Of a stretch of 64,000 nucleotides of DNA, positions 32,432 to 39,524 are shown in pieces. The stretch covers positions 1,240,001-1,304,000 of the forward strand of contig NZ_AP014879.1 of the NCBI RefSeq assembly GCF_002355735.1, read 5' to 3'. Below the pieces are notes generated by a model, which was not told the origin of the DNA, did not search any database, and saw only the letters and a list, made by a program, of their open reading frames with translations. The translations under genes were made by a program, and so were the position numbers. The DNA comes from Sulfuricaulis limicola. GTDB taxonomy: Bacteria; Pseudomonadota; Gammaproteobacteria; Acidiferrobacterales; Sulfurifustaceae. How positions within the stretch are numbered: position 1 is the stretch's first letter; every line of letters begins with the position of its first letter.

Positions 32432-33100
32432 TTAACTTTCGTTGTTCTGTGCTTTCTTTCTGCCGAGACCCTGTTCGACAGCGATGACCGCGGCCTCGAC
32501 GCGCGAGTGCACGCCCAGTTTGCGCAGAATGGCCTTGACGTGCAGCTTGACGGTGCCATCCGTGATGTTGAGATCGCGCGCGATCATCTTGTTGCTCTGA
32601 CCTTCCGCGACGTGGCTCAGGATTTCCATCTCGCGCGGCGTGAGGTCTGAAAGCGGGGCCGCGGAGCGTTTCGGCGGTTCTTGCGCCTGCCCTTGCACGA
32701 TGCGCGCCAGCGTTCCCACCATTTCCTTGGCTACCACGTTGTCGCCGCGCAGGGCGGCTTCCAGCGCCGGCACCAGATCCTCGGGTTCCATGTCCTTGAG
32801 CAGGTAACCCGCGGCACCGCCGCGCAGGGCGGCGCGCAGGTCGGCATCATCGCGGCTCATGGTGAGCATGAGTATCGGCACCGTGACGTTGCCGGCACGC
32901 AGTTTTTCCAGGGTCTCAATGCCGTTCATTCCCGGCATTTTGATGTCCAGCAGGACGACGTCCGGCGCGAGCGCCAGGGCCTGCTGAATGCCTTCCTCGC
33001 CGCTGCCCACGGACGCCACCACCTCCACGCCCCGACTGCGCAACAGTTCCTCGAGGCCCTTGCGGACCAGGGCATGGTCATCGATCAGCAGGACGCGCAA
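32432..33100 (-). CDS. NarL/FixJ-family response regulator
   Basis: Two-component regulator of 222 residues. The receiver domain (1-120) has the acidic pair in LLIDDHALVRKG, the phospho-acceptor Asp near residue 55 in VVLLDIKMPGMNG, and a conserved Thr and Lys (MLTMSRDD, GYLLKDM). The LuxR-type helix-turn-helix is near 150-210 (LTPREMEILSHVAEGQSNK). It lies 140 bases downstream of the NarX-like kinase gene on the same strand, with a family D repeat between, and so is presumably its partner. Its nearness to the dsr operon suggests, without proof, control of sulfur or nitrogen oxidation genes. Confidence 0.9.
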   Translation of the reverse strand: MRVLLIDDHALVRKGLEELLRSRGVEVVASVGSGEEGIQQALALAPDVVLLDIKMPGMNGIETLEKLRAGNVTVPILMLTMSRDDADLRAALRGGAAGYLLKDMEPEDLVPALEAALRGDNVVAKEMVGTLARIVQGQAQEPPKRSAAPLSDLTPREMEILSHVAEGQSNKMIARDLNITDGTVKLHVKAILRKLGVHSRVEAAVIAVEQGLGRKKAQNNES

Positions 33101-33141
33101 TTCTTGACCCCTTTGGAGGAGATGATTTCAAAAACAGGTTT

Positions 33142-33220
33142 AACCGCCAAGACGCCAAGATCGCCAAGTTTTTGGATATACATGTCCGGTTTTCTTGGTG
33201 GCCTTGGCGTCTTGGCGGTT
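33142..33220. repeat. Palindromic repeat, family D copy 2
   Basis: AACCGCCAAGACGCCAAG on the left mirrors CTTGGCGTCTTGGCGGTT on the right, between the kinase and regulator genes of the NarXL-like pair. It may weaken or tune read-through between them. Confidence 0.9.
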
Positions 33221-33240
33221 CAAAATCTTTTTTGTCGGCG

Positions 33241-34869
33241 TTATTTGGCGGCCGTCGTTTTTGCCGGCACGACCGGGAACGATAACACAATACGCGTGCC
33301 TTCGCCGGGTTCGCTCTCAATGGTGAGTTCGCCCGGGAGACGTTCCGCGCGCTCGCGCATCACGGAGAGCCCGATGTGCTCGCCGGGCCGCGATTCAGAA
33401 ACCGGCGCGATGCCCTCGCCGTCATCCTCGATCAGCAGGGTATAGCCGCCATGACTGTCGTTATTAAGCAGGATGCGGGCGTTGCAGGCGTGGCTGTGCT
33501 TGCGGATGTTCGACAGGGCTTCCTTGACGATGTGGAATATCTGGCTTTCCTGCAGCGGTGTCAGGCTGAGCCGGCGGCACTCGTTATGGAAATAGACGTT
33601 GATGCCGGTCTCCTGGCTGAAACGTTCCACCATGCCGGCCACCGCCGGCACCAGGCCGCGCTCGTCGATTTTCAGGCGGTAGTTGGCCAGCAGTTCGCGC
33701 AGGCTGTCGTGCGCCTCGTCGATGGCGCTGCGCAGATGACGCACCTCGCTTTGCGAGGCGCGCAGGTCTTTCTTGTGCAGGGACTCGCCGAGCATCTTGA
33801 CCTGCAGGCGCATGCTGACCAGGCCCTGGGCCAGCGAGTCGTGCAATTCGTTGCCGATGATATTGCGCTCCTCCATGATGGCGATCTGCCGCGCGTGATT
33901 GTCGAGCCGGGATTTTTCCAGCGCCAGCCCCAGGTGCTTGCCGACGCTGTTCAGCAGATCCTGGATATCCTCGCCCAACGCCGACATCGGCCGGTCGAGA
34001 AACAGGTTGTATACGCCCAGGATACGGTCCTGGTAAGTGACCGGGACGACAACGAATTCCTGGCAGTCGCGTTTCAGCATCGGCATGCCCAGCAACCTGG
34101 CGCAGGGTTGGGTACCGTGCTGGATGCGGATGCCGCCTTCTTTCGCGGCCCAGCCGCACTGGCACAGGCTGGTATCCATGGTGCGGTCCTTCTCGACAAC
34201 TTCCGCCGACAGACCGCGGCTGGCGACCAAGCGTGTCTGGCCGTCACCGGTAAGCAGGCGTACTGTCGCGGCGCGGGCATCCACCAGCTCGATGAAAGTA
34301 TCGAGAAAGCTTTCCAGCAACTTGTCGAGATCGCCCGGCTGGCTGAGGCTCGAAGCCACGTCGTAAAGAATGTCCAGCGACTGGGTCTTGCGTGCCAGGC
34401 GCACGGTCTGGGCGCGCACGTGCGAGTCCATTTCCATGGTCAGCGACTTCAGCTCGTCGCTCAGACGGTTGATGTCCTGCGCCAGTTCACGGAACTCGCC
34501 GCCGCCCGGAACCGGGATGCGCGCGGACAGATTGCCGCCGCGCATGCGCAGCGACCAGTTGCGCAGGTGCGACAGAGGCTCCACCAGATCGCGGCGCACG
34601 CGCGCGATGATCAGCCAGACCAGTGCCAGGCCCGCCAGCAGCAGTGCGCCCAGCAGCGGATAAAACGTATTGGCATGTTGCGGATTGGCCATGATGAGGA
34701 ACGCCATGGCGCCAACGCCGGCAAACACCAGCGACAGTCCGAGCAGCGGCAGTGTCAGGCGATTCAGGAAAAGCCAGTATGTTTTTTGTTGCCAGCCCGC
34801 GGCCGGCGGCATCGTCAGCGTGGCTGGCAGGGTGGAATCCGATTCAGACCGTTGCGGGGAAGCGTTCAT
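33241..34869 (-). CDS. NarX-family sensor histidine kinase with GAF domain
   Basis: Membrane histidine kinase of about 542 residues. Two helices near residues 35-60 and 70-90 enclose only a dozen or so periplasmic residues (NPQHANTFYP), so the nitrate-binding P-box domain of true NarX is absent. HAMP follows (about 90-145), then a GAF domain (about 165-310) with four Cys in the spacing CQC then C and C within about 35 residues, the HisKA_3 box with HDSLAQGL near 330, and an HATPase domain with DDGEGI near 495. I start at the ATG giving MNASPQR rather than at an upstream TTG. It precedes its regulator and follows dsrR. The signal may be cytoplasmic and redox-related, by inference. Confidence 0.85.
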   Translation of the reverse strand: MNASPQRSESDSTLPATLTMPPAAGWQQKTYWLFLNRLTLPLLGLSLVFAGVGAMAFLIMANPQHANTFYPLLGALLLAGLALVWLIIARVRRDLVEPLSHLRNWSLRMRGGNLSARIPVPGGGEFRELAQDINRLSDELKSLTMEMDSHVRAQTVRLARKTQSLDILYDVASSLSQPGDLDKLLESFLDTFIELVDARAATVRLLTGDGQTRLVASRGLSAEVVEKDRTMDTSLCQCGWAAKEGGIRIQHGTQPCARLLGMPMLKRDCQEFVVVPVTYQDRILGVYNLFLDRPMSALGEDIQDLLNSVGKHLGLALEKSRLDNHARQIAIMEERNIIGNELHDSLAQGLVSMRLQVKMLGESLHKKDLRASQSEVRHLRSAIDEAHDSLRELLANYRLKIDERGLVPAVAGMVERFSQETGINVYFHNECRRLSLTPLQESQIFHIVKEALSNIRKHSHACNARILLNNDSHGGYTLLIEDDGEGIAPVSESRPGEHIGLSVMRERAERLPGELTIESEPGEGTRIVLSFPVVPAKTTAAK

Positions 34870-35063
34870 ATATACGCCGCATCCGTGAGCGGCGGAAATC
34901 CGTGGAACATTAACAAGATAGATTACTGAGCCGGCATGTATCAAGCAATCTGATAATCAGCTGCCCGAGGACACACCGGCAATCCAGGCGTAAACCCGCA
35001 CATTCCGTGGGTGTCGAAGACCGCGCGGCGGTGTGACGGCTGCCACCGGCGTGGATATGGCCG

Positions 35064-35390
35064 TTATGCCTGATCCCCGGGAGGAGGTGTGGAGGTATGC
35101 GCCGGGTCGTTGGGATTGATGAAAATGAACTGGTGCTCGCCCGGGCTGATTTCGACGAAGTCCAGCGTGGCGCCTTTGAGCAGGTCCTTGCTGGAATTGG
35201 AAACGAGCACGTCGATGCCCTCGGACATGAAGCGCGTATCATCGGCGCCCTCGTCGTCAAAGCCCATGCCGTAGACGAAGGAACCATCCGCCTCCCGGCG
35301 CGCGGCGATGCGCAGCGGCATGGTTTGCGCGCTGCTGGTTTCGGCCGACCGGCGCACCTGCGCGGCGGCCTCCGGGGTGATCTTGATCAT
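35064..35390 (-). CDS. dsrR: DsrR, cysteine-free A-type scaffold homologue
   Basis: A 108-residue protein of the IscA/HesB fold (MIKITPEAAAQVRRS opening, GMGFDDEGADDTRF middle) in which all the Fe-S binding cysteines of IscA are missing; I see no Cys at all. DsrR of Allochromatium has the same trait and is needed for efficient post-transcriptional expression of dsr genes. It is the last gene of the dsr operon here, 48 bases after dsrN. The Pro-rich tail (PAHTSTPPPGDQA) is longer than the core. dsrS is not found beside it. Confidence 0.88.
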   Translation of the reverse strand: MIKITPEAAAQVRRSAETSSAQTMPLRIAARREADGSFVYGMGFDDEGADDTRFMSEGIDVLVSNSSKDLLKGATLDFVEISPGEHQFIFINPNDPAHTSTPPPGDQA

Positions 35391-35438
35391 GAATGAATCC
35401 TCGGGCTGATATTTATTAATGATGCGGTGTCAGGGCCA

Positions 35439-36956
35439 TCAATGCACGTGTTGCTGGCGGGCGCCGGTATGGCGCCGCCGGCGCACGAAATCCACGAAGC
35501 GGGCGGCCCAGTGATTGTTTTCCAGGTCGCGCAGGTGCGCGTAGCAGGCAAACAGGTTCTTGTGGACGATACCGTCGTGCCTGCCGTCGATGCCGGTTCC
35601 GCGCAGCACCTCGTAGGCATAGACCGTATCCGGGGGCAGATTCTCCAGGGTGGAGTAGTGAAACTCGTGGGCGCGGATTTCGGCCGGCGCCGGTCCCGTT
35701 GCCGGGGCCGGCCACGGGACCTGTCCGGTTTCACGCAGGATGACATAGCCGCGTCCCATGGGACGCTCGTGCATCACCACGTCGCCCGGGATCACGCCCG
35801 CCATTTCGCAGCGCCTGCCTTTCCAGGAAAGGCTGCGCGCCAGGTACATCAGCCCGCCGCATTCCGCATACGTCGGCAGGCCGGTCTCGATGGCCAGGCG
35901 GATCTGGTGACGCAATGAGGCGTTGGCTTCCAGCTGCTCCATGAAAACCTCGGGAAAGCCGCCGCCGATGAGCAGGGCATCGACATCCGGCAACTTCTTG
36001 TCCTGCAGCATGTTGATCGGCACCAGCTCGGCACCCGCGGCGCGCAGCGCCTCGAGGTCGCCTGGGTAATAGAAGGCGAAGGCGGCGTCGCGCGCGATGC
36101 CGATCTTAATGGGGTTCTCTTCCGAATCCCCTCTCCCGCCTGGGGGGTGAGACGGAGCAGTCGCGGATGTCCGGTGGACATCCGCGCCGTCGAACGGGCG
36201 CACATGATTTTCGTGCGCCCCGGCGAGAACATGGGAGAGGGTGGGTACGGGAGAGGCAGGAACTGTCAACGCAGGCACATCGGAGGCAATTGCCAGCAGG
36301 CGATCAAGGTCGACCGAATCCGCGATCAGAGACCCGATGGCATCGATCCTGGCCCTGGCTTCTGTGGCTTCGTTGCTGGGCATCAGGCCGAGATGACGTT
36401 CGACGATGGTGAGACGGTCGTCACGGTGTACCGCCCCCAGCACCGGAATGTCGGTGTAATGTTCGATGACGGCGCGCAGCTTGGCCTCGTGCCGTGTGCC
36501 GCCGAGCTGGTTGAGTATGACGCCGGCGAGGCGGATATCCTTGTCGAACGCCTGATAGCCGAGAATGAGCGGGGCGATGCCGCGGGTCATGCCACGTGCG
36601 TCGATGACCAGCACCACGGGCGTCTGCAGCAGGGTGGCCAGGGCCGCATTGCTGTTGCTGCCGTCGAGACTCAGCCCGTCGTACAACCCCTTGTTGCCTT
36701 CGATCAGGGAAATGTTGGCGCCCTGCGATCTTGTGGTGAATGTACGCAGGATTTCCTCGCGGCCCATCAGAAAAAAATCGAGATTGTGGCAATCGCGGCC
36801 GGTAGCCAGCGACAGCCACATGGGGTCGATGAAATCCGGGCCTTTCTTGAACGGCTGTACCGCCAGACCGCGTTGGCGCAGGGCGGCGCACAGACCGATG
36901 CTCAGCGTGGTCTTGCCGGAGGATTTGTGCGCAGCGGAGATGAGCAGCCGGTTCAT
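35439..36956 (-). CDS. dsrN: DsrN, siroheme amidase of the CobB/CbiA family, with repeat-derived insertion
   Basis: Glutamine-dependent amidase homologous to cobyrinic acid a,c-diamide synthase, believed to convert siroheme to sirohaem amide for DsrAB. The N-terminal P-loop is SSGKTTLSIGL near residue 12; the second half is a class I glutamine amidotransferase with the nucleophile Cys near 365 in YAECGGLMYLARSL. At 505 residues it is longer than relatives because the linker (about residues 233-277) carries in-frame repeat DNA that codes for a His/Arg/Ser-rich stretch. Lies between dsrP and dsrR. Confidence 0.93.
   Translation of the reverse strand: MNRLLISAAHKSSGKTTLSIGLCAALRQRGLAVQPFKKGPDFIDPMWLSLATGRDCHNLDFFLMGREEILRTFTTRSQGANISLIEGNKGLYDGLSLDGSNSNAALATLLQTPVVLVIDARGMTRGIAPLILGYQAFDKDIRLAGVILNQLGGTRHEAKLRAVIEHYTDIPVLGAVHRDDRLTIVERHLGLMPSNEATEARARIDAIGSLIADSVDLDRLLAIASDVPALTVPASPVPTLSHVLAGAHENHVRPFDGADVHRTSATAPSHPPGGRGDSEENPIKIGIARDAAFAFYYPGDLEALRAAGAELVPINMLQDKKLPDVDALLIGGGFPEVFMEQLEANASLRHQIRLAIETGLPTYAECGGLMYLARSLSWKGRRCEMAGVIPGDVVMHERPMGRGYVILRETGQVPWPAPATGPAPAEIRAHEFHYSTLENLPPDTVYAYEVLRGTGIDGRHDGIVHKNLFACYAHLRDLENNHWAARFVDFVRRRRHTGARQQHVH
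36128..36256 (-). repeat. In-frame composite repeat inside dsrN
   Basis: The outer parts are CCTCTCCC-type arms (CCCCTCTCCCGCCTGGGG at 36128-36145, GGGAGAGGGTGGG and GGGAGAGG near 36233-36256). Between them sits a double-hairpin element listed separately. The whole adds about 43 codons to the linker between the two DsrN domains without a stop. Confidence 0.8.
36146..36220. repeat. Nested double-hairpin element, copy 1
   Basis: Order on the + strand: box GGTGAGACGGAG..., hairpin 1 (GCGGATGTCC at 36163-36172 with GGACATCCGC at 36176-36185), core GCCGTCGAACGGG at 36186-36198, hairpin 2 (GGGCGCAC at 36196-36203 with GTGCGCCC at 36213-36220). The same order, core and box occur at 52374-52449 with entirely different stem sequences. 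Confidence 0.8.
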
Positions 36957-36978
36957 GCACTCACCTTATGATGGATGG

Positions 36979-37078
36979 AACCGCGGATGAACGTAGATGA
37001 ACGCGGATCAAAAACCCCGAACAGTTGATATGGGGCTCTTGTTTTTAAATCTGCGTTTATCTGCGTTTATCTGCGGTT
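36979..37078. repeat. Palindromic repeat, family E
   Basis: AACCGCGGATGAACGTAGAT on the left and repeated CTGCGTTTAT units ending ATCTGCGGTT on the right, with an ACCCCGAAC/GGGGCT inner stem and T-rich stretch. It lies between dsrP and dsrN, inside the dsr operon, and might cause partial termination before dsrN. Confidence 0.85.
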
Positions 37079-37094
37079 TCAAAAATATTAAAAA

Positions 37095-38333
37095 TCAGGC
37101 CGTGGCGGCTTGCGGCTTGGCAGCATCGGCCTTGTAGTGAGGATCGGCCGCGGCGTCCGACAGGCTCTGCGGGAGGAACGGCAGCACCCGCATGGCGAAG
37201 GCCGCCATGAACAGCGCCAGCCCGATACCGCCGATGCCGAGAACCACCTCGGGCAGGGTCGGCTTGTAGACTGTCACCACGCCGTCGAAGAAACTGCTGC
37301 TGACGATCTCTTTACCGGGATAGAGCGGCATCGGGTAGGCCTGGCCGCCGATAATGATGACGTAGATCTGGGCCAGCCCGCCGAGGACGACCAGAATGGC
37401 GGCCAGCGTGACCAGCGCCCGCGACTTGCCGAGTCCGGAGAACAGAATCACCAGCGGGATAACGCCGCCGACGAGGACCTGGCCGAGCCAGAACATCTGC
37501 GTGTATACGCCGCCGTGCAGCAGGATAAAGCCCTCGACCCCGTGGCGCTGGGTGATGTACAGGTTGGTCAGGTGATAGACGGTGACGAAATAGAGCACCG
37601 CGGCGACGAACACGCCCAGCAGGTTGCGCAGGCGGCCAAACACGACGTCGCCCAGTTCGCGCCCGGTCCAGCGCATGCCGGCCATTAGCACCATCAGGAA
37701 TATCGCCAGCCCGAACTCGAAGGACATGATGATGAACATGGGCGCGATGATTGCCGAGTTATAGGCCTCGCGCGCCACCAGGAAACCGAAGATGGAGCCG
37801 GTACCGGTAGTGAGGGTCAGGCGCCAGACGAACGCCAGCATGCCGACCGGTTTGCTGTAATCGTTCATGCGCCGCTCCATCATCATCCACAGATAAACGA
37901 TGACGATGCCGAAGAAACCCATATACAGGTAGATGTTCCAGGCAAAGATGGACTTGAAGTTGTAATAGGTCATGGCCTCGATCAGGCGGTCGGGCCGCCC
38001 AAGGTCCAGCACCAGGATCGCCAGACCGCCGGCGAGCAGGGTGATCGCCAGCAGGCCTGAAAGGCGCGCCAGCGGCTTGTACATCTGGCGACCGAAAACC
38101 GAGGCAATCGAAGCGACGTTGAGCGCGCCTGAAGCCGCCACGATCAGGAACACCGCGAAGACATGCGGCAGGCCCCACATGACCTGGTTGGACATGCCGG
38201 TGATCCAGTGGCCGTGGTGCTCCATGTACAGGGCGGCACCGAGTCCGGCGAGGGTGATGCTGCCGAGTATGCCCAGCACGGCATAGAAGCCGACGCTGCG
38301 GGGCCCGATGGTTCCGTATTGCATATGTGCCAT
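37095..38333 (-). CDS. dsrP: DsrP, NrfD-like membrane subunit
   Basis: Integral membrane quinone-interacting subunit of the DsrMKJOP complex. The 412 residues hold about ten hydrophobic helices and the NrfD/PsrC pattern, including ILDLGRPDRLIEAMTYYNFKS and the WMMMERRMNDYSK loop. It follows dsrO by 3 bases. Within the complex DsrJOP is thought to exchange electrons between the periplasm and the quinone pool. C-terminal tail (SDAAADPHYKADAAKPQ) is polar and probably cytoplasmic. Confidence 0.93.
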   Translation of the reverse strand: MAHMQYGTIGPRSVGFYAVLGILGSITLAGLGAALYMEHHGHWITGMSNQVMWGLPHVFAVFLIVAASGALNVASIASVFGRQMYKPLARLSGLLAITLLAGGLAILVLDLGRPDRLIEAMTYYNFKSIFAWNIYLYMGFFGIVIVYLWMMMERRMNDYSKPVGMLAFVWRLTLTTGTGSIFGFLVAREAYNSAIIAPMFIIMSFEFGLAIFLMVLMAGMRWTGRELGDVVFGRLRNLLGVFVAAVLYFVTVYHLTNLYITQRHGVEGFILLHGGVYTQMFWLGQVLVGGVIPLVILFSGLGKSRALVTLAAILVVLGGLAQIYVIIIGGQAYPMPLYPGKEIVSSSFFDGVVTVYKPTLPEVVLGIGGIGLALFMAAFAMRVLPFLPQSLSDAAADPHYKADAAKPQAATA

Positions 38334-38336
38334 GCG

Positions 38337-39062
38337 TCAAATCCCCCGATAACGCACGCCGGTGTTGAGATTCAGGTCCGGGCGCAGTTGAGTGCTGGGT
38401 GCGGACGCGAGCTGTTTGGTGATCGCGCTGTTCGGATCCTTGAGGTCGCCGAAGACCATGGCCTGGTTGCCATCCTTGTTGCAGGCCTCGACGCAGGCAG
38501 GGATCTTTCCGGCGTCCACGCGGTGCACGCACAGCGTGCAGGACTCGACCGTGCCCATGCCGCGCGGGGCGTGGGGTTTCTGCTCGGTGGTTTTCTCGTG
38601 CACGAAAGAGCGCGCCTTGTACGGACAGGCCATCATGCAGTAACGGCAGCCGATGCAGATGTGCTTGTCCACCAGCACGATACCGTCGGCGCGCTTGAAC
38701 GAGGCGCCGGTGGGGCAGACATCCACGCACGGCGGATGTTCACAGTGCTGGCACATGACCGGCAAGGTTTGCACGTAGCCGGTCTGCTTGTCCTTGAGGG
38801 TGACCTTGCGGATCCACTGCGCGTCGGTAGCCGGGCGCCCGTGCGACTGGATGCCGTTTTCCTCGTGACACGCGGTCACGCAGGCGTCGCAGTCGTGGCA
38901 TTTGCCGATATCGACGAGCAGGCCCCAGCGTTGCAGGCTGGTCACTGCCTCGTCGGGCGAGCGCGCCTGCGCCAGCTCGACCAGGCGCAGCCCGGGCGCG
39001 AGCGCCGTGGCGGCGGCCGCGGCGCCGCCGATGGCGATGAATTCGCGACGATTGAGACTCAT
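38337..39062 (-). CDS. dsrO: DsrO, periplasmic iron-sulfur protein
   Basis: Ferredoxin-like subunit of DsrMKJOP carrying several [4Fe-4S] clusters. A Tat signal (MSLNRREFIAIGG) directs folded export. Cys motifs follow in order: CHDCDACVTACHEEN, CQHCEHPPCVDVCPTGA, CIGCRYCMMACPYKA and CTLCVHRVDAGKIPACVEAC, the usual four-cluster arrangement of the PsrB/HmeA type. 241 residues. Its ATG overlaps the dsrJ stop by four bases and dsrP follows at once. Confidence 0.95.
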   Translation of the reverse strand: MSLNRREFIAIGGAAAAATALAPGLRLVELAQARSPDEAVTSLQRWGLLVDIGKCHDCDACVTACHEENGIQSHGRPATDAQWIRKVTLKDKQTGYVQTLPVMCQHCEHPPCVDVCPTGASFKRADGIVLVDKHICIGCRYCMMACPYKARSFVHEKTTEQKPHAPRGMGTVESCTLCVHRVDAGKIPACVEACNKDGNQAMVFGDLKDPNSAITKQLASAPSTQLRPDLNLNTGVRYRGI

Positions 39063-39496
39063 GGTTTCACCCCTGTGGCCGGTTTCGGCGGCGGCAGCGT
39101 GGCGAGGGCGGCCTTGTCTGCCTTGTCGGTATGGCAGCTGAAGCAGTCGATCTTGACCGAGGCGTACTCATGGCAGGAGGCACAGAAGCCGTCCTGGCCG
39201 AGCACGCTGCCGGTGACCGGATCGGCATGACAGTCGACGCAGTTCTTGAGGCTGTGTTTCGCGGTGCGGATGCCCTGGTGCATGGTCTTGTCGCGCTGGT
39301 GCAAGATGACCTTCATGTGGTTGCGCCGCATGTACCCGGTGTCTTCCACGCACTGCTCGCCGCGGTGGATTTTCACCACCGGACCGGGGCCGCCGGATTT
39401 GGCTGCTGAATCCGTGGCCCGCACCATGCCGACCGCGAACAGACCCGCGGCCAGCGCCGCGATTACACCGGCAATGATTGTCGTTTTGCGTCTCAC
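39059..39496 (-). CDS. dsrJ: DsrJ, triheme cytochrome c
   Basis: Periplasmic or membrane-anchored c-type cytochrome of the DsrMKJOP complex. An uncleaved signal-like helix (about residues 5-25) is followed by three CxxCH sites: CVDCH, CASCH and CFSCH. In Allochromatium one heme has unusual His/Cys ligation; a lone Cys in the region QCVEDTGYMRRNHM here fits that. 145 residues. Placed between dsrL and dsrO as in other sulfur oxidisers. Confidence 0.94.
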   Translation of the reverse strand: MRRKTTIIAGVIAALAAGLFAVGMVRATDSAAKSGGPGPVVKIHRGEQCVEDTGYMRRNHMKVILHQRDKTMHQGIRTAKHSLKNCVDCHADPVTGSVLGQDGFCASCHEYASVKIDCFSCHTDKADKAALATLPPPKPATGVKP

Positions 39497-39524
39497 GCCT
39501 TCAGCCCTCGCGCGTACCGGATAT

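Noticed and set aside
34870-35063. dsrS downstream of dsrR
   Set aside because: The Allochromatium operon ends with dsrS, but here only a non-coding gap precedes the kinase gene; the open frame at 34910-35287 overlaps dsrR and has no likeness to DsrS.
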